Source: Steroidobacter gossypii
Lineage (GTDB): Bacteria; Pseudomonadota; Gammaproteobacteria; Steroidobacterales; Steroidobacteraceae
Direction of reading: 5' to 3'
Assembly (NCBI RefSeq): GCF_016801985.1
Contig: NZ_JAEVLS010000004.1
Location: 372,001-436,000, forward strand
Length of the DNA: 64,000 nucleotides
The notes beneath the pieces were generated by a model. It made no database searches. It was given only the letters and a program-made list of their open reading frames with translations, and was not told the origin of the DNA. Both the position numbers and the translations under genes were made by a program. Shown piece after piece: positions 52,103-61,181 of this stretch. Numbering within the stretch: the first letter of the stretch is position 1; every line of letters starts with the position of its first letter.

Positions 52103-54421
52103 CTAATTGCAGCTCGACAGCGAGTTGATCCATTCGCGAATCAGCGCTACGCCCGCCGTATCGACCTGCGCGCCAAGGCCGTTCGGCGGCATCGCGTCCG
52201 GATGATCCCGCAGATTCATACGCGCCGGGATAACGGAGCGATCGGCGGCGCCAGGCGCAATGAGTCGAGCGTCGGCAATGCCGACATCGCCGAGGGTTGG
52301 AGCGACATCGCAGGCGCCGGTACTCGCGAGCGGCGTCGAGTACTGCAGATCCATGCTGGCCGTCGTCGGTCCGTTCGGGCGATGACATAGCGAGCAGTTG
52401 GTATGCAGGTAGGAACGAGCTCGCTCGCTCAACGTGCCCGCGGTGCCAGTGGGATCGGGGTATGCAACCTCCGCAGCCGGAGCGGCGATCGGCGGCGACA
52501 GCGTGTTGATGGTGTTCAACGTCAGCAGTTGATGCCCCTGTCGACCGGTTTGCGGATACGTGATGCTGGTCGCGAGCTGTTTCGTTTCCAAGCCAAGCGA
52601 GCGCCCCGCAGCTTCGGTGTGACACTGCAGACACTGCGCCTCGCTCGGATAGATCCACTCCTGCGCGCCGACAGGCACACGCTTGCCACCGCGGACCAGC
52701 GTCGCGTCGCTGCCCTGAGCATTCCATTCATAGGTGTAGCCCGCCCAGACTCCGTCGGGGTGTCGCATGAACAACCGCGTTTCGATCAGGCGATTATCGA
52801 GGCGGAAGTTCTTCATCAACACCGTGCCGTTGGGGAAATCCCAATCACCGTTGGCGCCGACTGCGATGTTCTGGCCGTCTGGCAATGCCATCCAGCGCTC
52901 CTTGGCCGCGCCGTCGGACCAGAATGGCGCGCTGGGCGTGTACGGAATGAGGCCGCTGGCCGGCGCTGTGGGATCAGTCGCACTCACGCAGCCTGTGGCG
53001 GACAGCTGCTCGGGAACGCCGGGCGCACTGCTACCGCCCGTGGCCACGATGCGATGTAGGGTGCCTCGCATGTTGACTACATAAAGCTCGCCATCTGGAT
53101 CTTCAGCAAACGACGACGGGTTCAAGCCCGAATCGAAGCCCTCAGCGGCGGTCATGTTCAGGGTCGGCGCGCTGCCGTTCGGGATGCTCCAGATGCGTCC
53201 GCTCACGAAGTCGGCGAAGAAGTAACGACCGATCAGGTTCGGGAAAGCGCTGCCGCGATACACATAGCCGCCGGTCACGGCCTGACCGAGCTCGTGGGTG
53301 TACTGCGCGATTGGCGGCAACATCGCACCGACCGGCGTGCCGCAGCCGCCCAGCTGGGGATCCTGTGTACCTTCGAAACAACGCCAGCCATAGTTGCCGC
53401 CGCGGACCACGCGATTCACTTCCTCGATGTCTCGCTGGCCGACATCGCCCAGCCACAGATCGCCGGTGTCCCGATCGAAACTCCAGCGCCAGGGATTGCG
53501 CAGACCCCAGGCCCAGATCTCGGGACAGTTCTGCGGGCCGGCGCCGTTGACGTTACAGAGCGTGGTGCTGTCGGCAAATGGATTGTCCGAGGGGATGCGA
53601 TACCGCGCCGAACCCGTGGTTCCGCTGATATCGATGCGCAGCACCTTGCCAAGCAAGGACCGCAAATCCTGCGCGTCGTTCCGGCGCGCCGAGTTGCCGT
53701 CGCCCGTTGCGAAGTACAGATAACCGTCGGGACCGAAGATGATATTGCCGCCGTGGTGATGCACCGAGTCCTTGGCGATCGTGATCACGACCTGCTCCGA
53801 CGCTGGATTCAGCGTCAGCCCGCCGTCGGGTGATGTGAACTCGGACAGATGGGTGTCCGGGCCGCGGCCACCGCTGTAGTTCAGGGTGGTATAGACGACG
53901 TAAGCCCTCGGCGTCGCAGGGAAATTCGGGTGGAACGCCATCCCCAGCAAACCGCACTCGGCGCACGAGGATTCGACGCGCGCGCCGATGTCCAAAAACA
54001 TCGAGGCGGTGGTCACTGCCGGATTGTTCTCGAACACTTTCACTGTGCCGAAGCGTTCGACCACGAACCAGCGGCTGCGATCGCGCGGCGCCTGGATCAG
54101 CAGCAGCGGATTCCTGCTGGTGCCATTGGGATTGGCGAACCTGAGGTTTGGAAACACTCGCTCAGTGGCGAAGCTGGCGTTGCCGGTCGGGCGAGGTGGC
54201 GCGATACAAGTCGTGTTGCTGGGACGCGCGTCCAATCCCGCGGTCGCGGCCGGCGGCTCGGGATCCGGATTCGGTGGCGCCGGCGGATCCGGCGGTCCCG
54301 GTGAAGTGGGCGGCGGCTCCTGTGCAGCCTGCCCGCCACCATCGCCGCCGCTGTCGCAAGCGGCGATCAGCAGCAATGCCAATGACAGCAACATCCCTGT
54401 TGAGAGCTTCGCCTGGGGCAT
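52103..54421 (-). CDS. Lipoprotein PQQ sugar dehydrogenase fused to a di-heme domain
   Basis: A 772-residue lipoprotein (lipobox LIAAC, Cys22) with a Pro-rich linker (35-60), a soluble-glucose-dehydrogenase-type beta-propeller (about 85-465: LGMAFHPNF, HHHGGNIIFGPDGYLYFATG, GNYGWRCFEG) and a C-terminal region with two heme c sites, CLQCH (597-601) and CSLCH (676-680). The propeller family oxidises sugars with PQQ, and the fused hemes could carry electrons onward, for instance to the nearby soluble cytochrome c. Cysteines in the propeller (CAECG, CNVNGAGPQNC) may form disulfides. Confidence 0.9.
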   Translation of the reverse strand: MPQAKLSTGMLLSLALLLIAACDSGGDGGGQAAQEPPPTSPGPPDPPAPPNPDPEPPAATAGLDARPSNTTCIAPPRPTGNASFATERVFPNLRFANPNGTSRNPLLLIQAPRDRSRWFVVERFGTVKVFENNPAVTTASMFLDIGARVESSCAECGLLGMAFHPNFPATPRAYVVYTTLNYSGGRGPDTHLSEFTSPDGGLTLNPASEQVVITIAKDSVHHHGGNIIFGPDGYLYFATGDGNSARRNDAQDLRSLLGKVLRIDISGTTGSARYRIPSDNPFADSTTLCNVNGAGPQNCPEIWAWGLRNPWRWSFDRDTGDLWLGDVGQRDIEEVNRVVRGGNYGWRCFEGTQDPQLGGCGTPVGAMLPPIAQYTHELGQAVTGGYVYRGSAFPNLIGRYFFADFVSGRIWSIPNGSAPTLNMTAAEGFDSGLNPSSFAEDPDGELYVVNMRGTLHRIVATGGSSAPGVPEQLSATGCVSATDPTAPASGLIPYTPSAPFWSDGAAKERWMALPDGQNIAVGANGDWDFPNGTVLMKNFRLDNRLIETRLFMRHPDGVWAGYTYEWNAQGSDATLVRGGKRVPVGAQEWIYPSEAQCLQCHTEAAGRSLGLETKQLATSITYPQTGRQGHQLLTLNTINTLSPPIAAPAAEVAYPDPTGTAGTLSERARSYLHTNCSLCHRPNGPTTASMDLQYSTPLASTGACDVAPTLGDVGIADARLIAPGAADRSVIPARMNLRDHPDAMPPNGLGAQVDTAGVALIREWINSLSSCN

Positions 54422-54638
54422 GAGGGCGTCCTCGTTATAAGTGTCACCCGCGTTTTCCCTAGTGCTACGCCCAACTCCCCTGGTTCGTTCCCGCGGAGGG
54501 TGCGGCGGATGTTTATAAAGATTCGGACGCGTTCAAGCGTGTACTCCGAATACTACGTCGGATTTTTTATCAGTTATTTCGGAGCCGGCGAGCTGCCGCC
54601 GACGCGATCGAATCGCGCCGGTCAGCCGCCCGGACTGT

Positions 54639-55256
54639 TTAGAAGTGGAAGCCGACGCCGAAGGTCGTTTCGAACGTGTTCAGCGAATCGTCGAAGCGAT
54701 CCACCACTTTGTCGAGATAGCGATAGCGCGCATCCAGCCGCAACGACACCTTGTCGGTTACGAAATACTTGGCGCCGACGCCCGCGTTCGCGGTGAAGCC
54801 GTTGTCGTCACCGATGCGCACCGACCCGCCGTTCACCGCTCCGATGATCGGGCGATCGAGATCCGCGCTGGCGTAACCGAGACCCGCAACCACGTACGGC
54901 ACGAAACGTCCGCTCGGATTGAAGTGATAAACCGCATCGACATCGAACGTGGTGAGGTCCAGATCGATATCGCGTCCGGGCAGACCCGTGACCGCACTAT
55001 TGGTCTGTCCCAACGACAATTCAAGGCCCCACGCATCGGTGAAGTTATAACCATAGCGCAGGCCGTAAGTCACATCGTCATCGAGCTCGGGCGTGCGTCC
55101 GGAGATTCTGCGATCGGTCAGGTCGTCGCCGAATGTTTCGCCCACGTACGCATGAACTTCCTGACTGCCCGCGGTCACCTGCGCCATCGCCGGCACGGCG
55201 TTGAGCGCAAGCGCGCCCAGTGCAGTCAGTCCAATCAGACTCTTCTTCGTCAACAT
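54639..55256 (-). CDS. Outer-membrane beta-barrel protein (OmpA-like barrel family)
   Basis: A 205-residue protein with a signal peptide (1-25, ending VPAMAQ) and alternating amphipathic strands typical of an eight-stranded barrel (VTYGLRYGYNFTDAWGLELS, RFVPYVVAGLGYASADL, GFTANAGVGAKYFVTDKVSL), ending in the Phe required for barrel assembly (FGVGFHF). GGAGAG stands before the ATG. No peptidoglycan-binding domain follows. It is divergent from the AraC regulator gene. Confidence 0.9.
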   Translation of the reverse strand: MLTKKSLIGLTALGALALNAVPAMAQVTAGSQEVHAYVGETFGDDLTDRRISGRTPELDDDVTYGLRYGYNFTDAWGLELSLGQTNSAVTGLPGRDIDLDLTTFDVDAVYHFNPSGRFVPYVVAGLGYASADLDRPIIGAVNGGSVRIGDDNGFTANAGVGAKYFVTDKVSLRLDARYRYLDKVVDRFDDSLNTFETTFGVGFHF

Positions 55257-55489
55257 CGTTCTCTCCTAAAGATTCATTCACGATCGCATCGCTGCGACGT
55301 GGGAGAGAGATTGCGCTCGCAAGCGATGTCGATAAATCGGCCGACGCAGAAGAACGTGTTGCTTGGGATTCAACAATGCTTGGGGAACTCGAAGCCAGCA
55401 CTGCCCTCGTCGTTCAAGACAACGCGACGCCGTTTGTGATTGCGCCGGTTCGTTCTGGACATCATCGCGCCGCGCTCTAAGATGAGCGC

Positions 55490-56425
55490 ATGCATGGCTC
55501 GAATCTCGACAGCCTCGCCGCACCCTCGCTGATTCGCGAGGAAATGAGCTATTGGCTGCTGCAGCCGACCCCTTTGCTTCGAGCGGAGGTGAAGTCGTAC
55601 TACGTCGTCGACGTAGCGGCGCGCGCCATGGACAAGCACGAACTGCACATGCCTGACGGCTACGCGGAGCTTGTCTTCGTGTTTGGCGAAGGCTACCAAC
55701 GCGCCGATCTCGAGCCAGCCGCAGCAGCGGCGAATATGCGCCGCAGTTACGTCATCGGTGGGCGCAGTCGATCCATTGTGACTTGCGACCGCGGGCGCAT
55801 TCGAGTCATCGGAGTGAAGCTCGAGCCCCGCTCGTTGCGAGGATTGCTTCGTTCGCCACTGACAGACTATCGCGACTGTACAGTGGAGCTACCCGATTTG
55901 AACGATCGCCGCCTGCTCGCGCTGGAAGATCAGCTGGCGAATTGCGCCGATCCGCATGAGATCGCCGTGGCGCTCGATCGCTTCCTGCTCGCGCGCCATG
56001 CCACGATGAACGAGCGGGATCCGATCATCGAGCACTTGATGCACAGGATCCGCGCAGAGTACGGCGGCACGCTGCTGACCCAGGCGGCGCGGGATTACGG
56101 GATCGATCCACGAACGTTGGAGCGACGTTTCATCGCGTGGTCGGGCATGTCCGCCAAATCGTATTGTCGCATCGTGCGCTTCAAGCTCGCATACCACGCG
56201 TTCCTGCAGCGCTGTTCGGGCTGCGTCAGGGATGCAGACCCGCTGCGGGGCTATTACGATCAGTCGCACTTCATCCGGGAATTTCGCTTCTTTACTGGAA
56301 CGTCGCCGCGCCAGGTGGCTGCGCAGCGGACATCTGCGTCGACTGATGTGACGAATCTTCTGCTGGCCCGGGATGTGTCCGCCGCGTCAGGCGCAGGACC
56401 TGTCCGGAACGCGGCTCGCCTTTGA
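55490..56425 (+). CDS. AraC-family transcriptional regulator
   Basis: A 311-residue regulator with an N-terminal sensor region (about 15-165: SYWLLQPTPLLRAEVKSYYV, HMPDGYAELVFVFGE) of the DUF6597 type and a C-terminal AraC DNA-binding domain (about 180-280: TLLTQAARDYGIDPRTLERR, GYYDQSHFIREFRFFTGTSP). The last 30 residues extend past the usual end and are encoded opposite the 3' end of the convergent PQQ gene (134-bp overlap). Targets are unknown; the divergent OM barrel gene is the nearest. Confidence 0.88.
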   Translation: MHGSNLDSLAAPSLIREEMSYWLLQPTPLLRAEVKSYYVVDVAARAMDKHELHMPDGYAELVFVFGEGYQRADLEPAAAAANMRRSYVIGGRSRSIVTCDRGRIRVIGVKLEPRSLRGLLRSPLTDYRDCTVELPDLNDRRLLALEDQLANCADPHEIAVALDRFLLARHATMNERDPIIEHLMHRIRAEYGGTLLTQAARDYGIDPRTLERRFIAWSGMSAKSYCRIVRFKLAYHAFLQRCSGCVRDADPLRGYYDQSHFIREFRFFTGTSPRQVAAQRTSASTDVTNLLLARDVSAASGAGPVRNAARL

Positions 56426-57482
56426 CCGATTCGATCACCACGTAGAGCGCACCATCGGCGCCGACTTCGACCTGGCGAAAGCGCGCGTCCATATGTTCTA
56501 GCAAGCGCTCCTGCCTGAGGACTTTGTCGCCGTCCATATCGATGCGCCGCAGATGTCGATGACCGAGCACGGCCACGAACAGGTCGCCCTCCCACTCCGG
56601 AAACATCTCGCCGCGATAGAGCGCGACACCGCCTGGGCCGATCGATGGCGTCCAGTAGACCAGCGGTTCTCGCATGCCCGGGTATGTTTCGAAGGGCGAG
56701 ATACGTGCGCCGGAGTAATCGAGGCCGTGGGTGGCGATGGGCCATCCATAGTTGGCCTGCTTCTCGATGACATTCACTTCATCGCCGCCGCGGGGCCCGT
56801 GTTCGGCGAGATACACGACGCCGCTCATTGAATCCACGAAGAGGCCCTGCGGGCTGCGGTGGCCATATGACCAGATCGCCGGTTCGGCGTCCGTGCGGCC
56901 GACGAATGGATTGTTCTGCGGGATACTGCCGTCGTCGTTGATGCGAACCACCTTGCCCAGCAGACTGTCGAGTCGCTGAGCGTGCTCGCGGAAATCCGCA
57001 CCCTCTCCTGTCGTGACCAGCAGCGTGCCATCGGGCATGAAAGCGAGGCGGCCGCCGTAATGCACGGAGCTACTTTTGGGTGTCGTGTCGAAGATGACCG
57101 TCACGTCGGTAAGCGCGTTGTCACGTAGCACGGCGCGTACGACGCGAGTGGTGTTGTGCTTCTGACTGCCGTGGGCGAGCGATAGATATAGCGTCGCGTT
57201 GGTTGCGAACTGCGGATGCGCCACCACGTCGAGCAGGCCGCCCTGCAACTTCACGAACGCGGGCGGCACATTTGCGATCTTCGCGAGTCGTGTGCCGTTG
57301 GCATCCAGTAGATACAGCGCGCCGGAACGCTCCGTGACCAACATGCGGCCATCGGGCAAGATCTCCAGCCCCCAAGGCGTGTCCAGGCCTTGAGTGATGA
57401 CATCCACTTGCATGTTTGTCGCCGCGGTGCTTTCGAGCGCCACCGCCAGCATAGCTATTTCGACCCAACGTTTGAGACTCAA
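56292..57482 (-). CDS. Exported PQQ-dependent sugar dehydrogenase
   Basis: A 396-residue protein of the soluble aldose-sugar-dehydrogenase type. The TTG at 57482 has GGAGG 7 nt upstream, overlaps the preceding stop as TTGA and opens a signal peptide (SLKRWVEIAMLAVALESTAA); the next ATG at 57452 would cut it. Propeller motifs are LDTPWGLEILPDGRMLVTER, SVHYGGRLAFMPDGTLLVTT, YGHRSPQGLFVD and EHGPRGGDEVNVI. It oxidises sugars in the periplasm with PQQ. No PQQ biosynthesis gene is in the window. Confidence 0.9.
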   Translation of the reverse strand: MSLKRWVEIAMLAVALESTAATNMQVDVITQGLDTPWGLEILPDGRMLVTERSGALYLLDANGTRLAKIANVPPAFVKLQGGLLDVVAHPQFATNATLYLSLAHGSQKHNTTRVVRAVLRDNALTDVTVIFDTTPKSSSVHYGGRLAFMPDGTLLVTTGEGADFREHAQRLDSLLGKVVRINDDGSIPQNNPFVGRTDAEPAIWSYGHRSPQGLFVDSMSGVVYLAEHGPRGGDEVNVIEKQANYGWPIATHGLDYSGARISPFETYPGMREPLVYWTPSIGPGGVALYRGEMFPEWEGDLFVAVLGHRHLRRIDMDGDKVLRQERLLEHMDARFRQVEVGADGALYVVIESVKGEPRSGQVLRLTRRTHPGPAEDSSHQSTQMSAAQPPGAATFQ

Positions 57483-57967
57483 GCGCGTGCCTCCGATGGC
57501 TGCATCAGGACTTGGAACAAATAACCGGCGCATGCGCCCGCAAAACATTGCGCCAGGTTGCCGAGCCAGCCTCGCGCGCCAGCAAAGGCGTAAACCTCGT
57601 ATGTCTGGAAGCTCAGCACCAGAATCGTGGCGATGGCGGTAGCGCCGGCAAGTGGGTATAGGAATGGCTCGATCTTCGCGGTACTCGTCGCGCGCAAAGC
57701 GGCGTAGCGAAGCAACGCTGCGATGGGAAATGCGATCGCCAGCCCGATGAAGATCAGGCTGCCGTACTGAGTCCATACCAGGGACGGCGCCAGGCCGCGA
57801 ACGTCGAACCAGAAGGTGCGTGCGGCATCGGCGAATGAGATCTGCGCGCCGACCTCGCTGAGACGCCACAGATTGGCCGCCGTAAACAGAAAGGAAGCCA
57901 GCAGGTAACCGGCGCAGCCGGCGATGACGAAGGCGAACGCGATGCGGACCAGGCGAGCGGCTTGCAT
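57479..57967 (-). CDS. Four-helix inner-membrane protein
   Basis: A 162-residue protein with four likely membrane helices (about 6-27, 60-80, 98-120, 128-150), ending in a short hydrophilic tail. The ATG at 57967 has GGAG 5 nt upstream; an ATG at 57997 also exists. No family recognised. Its stop is overlapped by the TTG start of the PQQ dehydrogenase, so the two proteins are probably made together; a membrane electron acceptor or helper is conceivable. Confidence 0.7.
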   Translation of the reverse strand: MQAARLVRIAFAFVIAGCAGYLLASFLFTAANLWRLSEVGAQISFADAARTFWFDVRGLAPSLVWTQYGSLIFIGLAIAFPIAALLRYAALRATSTAKIEPFLYPLAGATAIATILVLSFQTYEVYAFAGARGWLGNLAQCFAGACAGYLFQVLMQPSEARA

Positions 57968-58059
57968 TGCTACTCCATTGGCAATGCGCCGGAGCATGCT
58001 GCGGAGGGCGGCGCCGGTATTGTATTTTTCCGGCGCCGCCGTTCAGCTCGCTTTCTGGG

Positions 58060-59883
58060 TTACAGATAGTTCAATCGGCGCAGCCTCGGCACCAGGAACT
58101 GATCCAGTTTCGCGGCGTGCGTCTTCAATGCGCTCGAAGCGAAGGTACGCGATGGCTTTTCGGATGTGCGACTGCCCTCGCCCTGCTGGAACGTGCGGAG
58201 GAAGCGCGGCGCTCGATGGACAGCCGCGGCTGCTTCGAACCCGGACGCGACGCGTATCAATGTCGGCTCGCTCCAGGCCGATGCCATGAACGTGATGCCC
58301 ACGGGCAGCCCGAACACATAACCGGCAGTGACACTCACGAGCGGGTAGCCCGCAACGGCCGCGAAGCCGGAGCTGCCGAACAGGAAGGCATCGCCGTTGA
58401 TGAGATCGGTCGGCCACGCCGGTGAGTTGGTCGGCGCGACGATCGCGTCCAGATTGTGAGTGGCGAGCACCGCATCGATGCCCCGCTCGGCCGCGAGCTG
58501 CCGACCGCGTACCAGCGCCTGCTGATATTCCGCTTCGCTGAATACGTCCGATTCGGCAAGCTCCATCAACTCCTGTCCGAAGAACTTCAGTTCGCGCTCG
58601 GCGTGCTCGATGTTGAACTGAATCACGTCCGCCAGCGTGCCCACCGGCACGCCAGAGCGCGTCGCAAGATAAGCGTTCAGATCGCGCTTGAACTCGTAGA
58701 TCAGCACGATGAGCTCGGATTGATCGGCGTTGAACTCGTCGAACGACGGAAACTCCACCGGATCGATCACCACGGCGCCGGCATCGCGGAGCACTTGAAC
58801 GGCTTCCTCGAAGACTTCATCCGTTTCAGTGGTGGCTCCGGTGAACTGCCTCGCGATGCCGATGCGTGCGCCTTTGAGGCCGGTCGAGCTCACGTACTGC
58901 GCGTAGTTACGTGAGAAATTGCCAGCGCTCGCCGCTGTCTTCGCGTCGCGTTGGTCGACGCCGGTCAGTGCACCCAGCACTGTCGCGGCGTCGGCCACGC
59001 TCCGGCCGTGCACGCCGACTGTGTCTTGAGTATCGGAAATGGGCACGACGCCTGCGCGACTTGTCAGTCCCACGGTGGGCTTGATCCCGGCCACTCCGCA
59101 TTGTCCTGAGGGGCAAACCACCGAGCCGTCGGTCTCTGTGCCGAGAGCAACTGTTGTGAGTGCTGCCGCCACCGCCGCCGCCGAGCCCGAGCTGGAGCCG
59201 CAGGGATTTCGATCTAGCACATGCGGATTGCGACACTGGCCGCGCACGCCACTCCAACCGCTGGAGCTTTGAAAGCCGCGGAAGTTTGCCCACTCGCTGA
59301 GATTGGCCTTGCCGAGAATGATGGCGCCAGCATCACGCAATCTTCTCGCCACCGTTGCATCCTGCAAGGCCGACGCCCCGGCGAGCGCCAGCGAGCCTGC
59401 CGTCGTTTGCATACGATCGGCGGTGTCGATGTTGTCTTTCAGCAGAACTGGAATCCCATGCAACGGCCCTCGCGCTCCTTTGCGTCGACGCTCCTGATCG
59501 AGCTGCATGGCAATTCGTCGTGCGTCCGGATTGAGCTGCACGATACTGCGCAGGTCGAGCCCTTTGTCTATGGCCGCGATTCGCCGCAAATAGATATCGA
59601 CCAACTCCGCCGCGCTGATCCTCCCCGCCGCCATTCTCGACTGCAGCTGCGCTATGGAAGCTCCCGCGACATCCCGATCCCCACCCGGATCGCCACCCAG
59701 TTCCTGGCCCGCTTCGGCTGCGACGCTCCCATTCCCCCACCCCGCCAGCGCCGCCCCTCCCGCCATCGCCCCGACCCGCAGAAACGATCGCCGGCTCACC
59801 CCACCCTGCTCAGACTCCCGATCCTGCGTAGGCGAACCCGACTCTGCCTCTTGTCGACCCGCATGCCCCTCTCGCTTTTGCAT
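58060..59883 (-). CDS. Tat-exported amidase-signature enzyme
   Basis: A 607-residue amidase. The Ser-cisSer-Lys triad is Lys149 (LLKDNID), Ser231 (CGSSSGS) and Ser254 (GTETDGSVVCPS). A twin-arginine signal SRRSFLRVGAMAGGAALAG (30-48) lies after a charged N-tail, so the folded enzyme is sent to the periplasm. The family hydrolyses amides or amidated compounds of many kinds; the substrate is not predictable. The length is slightly above the family norm because of the long signal region. It has no clear operon partner. Confidence 0.9.
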   Translation of the reverse strand: MQKREGHAGRQEAESGSPTQDRESEQGGVSRRSFLRVGAMAGGAALAGWGNGSVAAEAGQELGGDPGGDRDVAGASIAQLQSRMAAGRISAAELVDIYLRRIAAIDKGLDLRSIVQLNPDARRIAMQLDQERRRKGARGPLHGIPVLLKDNIDTADRMQTTAGSLALAGASALQDATVARRLRDAGAIILGKANLSEWANFRGFQSSSGWSGVRGQCRNPHVLDRNPCGSSSGSAAAVAAALTTVALGTETDGSVVCPSGQCGVAGIKPTVGLTSRAGVVPISDTQDTVGVHGRSVADAATVLGALTGVDQRDAKTAASAGNFSRNYAQYVSSTGLKGARIGIARQFTGATTETDEVFEEAVQVLRDAGAVVIDPVEFPSFDEFNADQSELIVLIYEFKRDLNAYLATRSGVPVGTLADVIQFNIEHAERELKFFGQELMELAESDVFSEAEYQQALVRGRQLAAERGIDAVLATHNLDAIVAPTNSPAWPTDLINGDAFLFGSSGFAAVAGYPLVSVTAGYVFGLPVGITFMASAWSEPTLIRVASGFEAAAAVHRAPRFLRTFQQGEGSRTSEKPSRTFASSALKTHAAKLDQFLVPRLRRLNYL

Positions 59884-61142
59884 GTCCGTCTCCCCCGGTC
59901 GTGTGAGAAACGGCTGTTATATCTCGGGGCGCAGCAGGAAAATATCAGGAACTGATTGACAGCAACTTGACAGCAACCGGGGCTACGGCGTTGCTGCCGA
60001 AATGTTCGTGTGGTCATGCCGCGACCGCCGAAGTCGACGCTACATCCCTCCGCCGAATGCAGATCGGGGCCCTACACCTCGTTGAACATCTCGATCTCCC
60101 TTCTTCGCGAGTTGGAGCGCAACGCCGTATTTACTGGCTTCCCGCCAGAGGCATTGGTCAGGTTGCAGCGAATCCTCGGTCGCCATATAGAACCAGAAGC
60201 GCACACACCAGGTCGTGAGCTTCGAGCTGGCGGCCGCCGTCCTGCGCGACCCGCTCGCCATACAAGACGCGCGATCTCGCAAAAGCAGACCGCAATATCC
60301 ATCATCGTCTGTGACCATGTGGCGCAGACAAGGCGGCGAGATGATTCCCTAACGCCTCCCTCAGCTCCCCCGCATTCGAGGGGGCGAGTGCCATCGAACG
60401 CTCAAAGTGCGTTCTGGCCTCCGAAACCTGGCCAAGCAACTCACTCATCGCCCCTTTGAAATATTCATCGTACTCAGGGAAACTAGCAAAGTATGTGGCA
60501 GTCATGTTCAGCGCCGCAGCTTCGCTTGCAAGCAGCCCCTCGAATCTCCAGCGCATGAGCACGTTCATGCGGCCTCGAAGTTCGAGCGGCGAACCGTCTC
60601 TAGCGGCCATTTCCCTCAGGCTTTTGCGCGCGATTACATCGTCGCCAAAGATGAGCGCAGTCTCGAACAATTCTTTCAGGAACCGCGTCGAAGTTTCCTT
60701 CCACGGAAACTCCATGCTGGGGTGTGGAGCATCGCCAGCACCCGGTCATAGGCCCGACGGGACAATGCGTTGCTCACTGCATACACGCTAGCGTAAGGTC
60801 TCGACCATCCAGGCAACTTATCCTCAGAGATCATCGAGAACACGGATACGTAGAACTCGCTAGCGTTGCTTGACGGCATGCGTAAGGAGTGTTTGATCAG
60901 TTCGAACACCAGCAACAGTGCACTTGCAAGTTTTATGAGCATGTTGATGAGTGGCTATGCACAGTTCGGCGCTCCCGCGCGATCGCCCAAGGTCGCCGGC
61001 ACCGCCAAGCTGATGCCACCTGCGTGGCGCTGGTGGGGCCCGATGACCGGGGTAGGGTCCAGGTCAATATCATTTGATATTTTGAGAATCTTCTTGATGC
61101 CTGCTCGATCCGCCCAGCGCATCATGCCTCGAACACAGCCAC
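59884..61142. other. Region without an intact gene
   Basis: Short open frames appear in all frames. Minus-strand pieces at 60302-60942 look like a broken gene (separate entry). A further minus-strand stretch near 60180-60290 reads LYGERVAQDGGRQLEAHDLV in a frame without a start. 60943-61142 shows nothing I can support. Confidence 0.45.
60302..60942 (-). pseudogene. Frameshifted helical-repeat gene (possible)
   Basis: Two overlapping frames encode consecutive protein-like pieces. 60942-60676 gives MLIKLASALLLVFELIKHSL ... YDRVLAMLHTP, and 60715-60302 gives MEFPWKETSTRFLKELFETA ... ARTHFERSMALAPSNAGELR, the latter TPR-like. They join naturally in a 40-bp overlap around 60680-60715, which suggests one protein of about 210 residues split by a frameshift. 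Alternatively these are two short genes. No family is named. Confidence 0.45.
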
Positions 61143-61173
61143 CGCTCCCGGAGGCCGCATGCCTCCGGGAGCG
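61143..61173. terminator. Hairpin after the serine carboxypeptidase gene
   Basis: A perfect 13-bp stem (CGCTCCCGGAGGC / GCCTCCGGGAGCG) with loop CGCAT lies 8 nt beyond the stop at 61182. There is no T-run on the minus strand. Confidence 0.65.
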
Positions 61174-61181
61174 TTCCTTCC

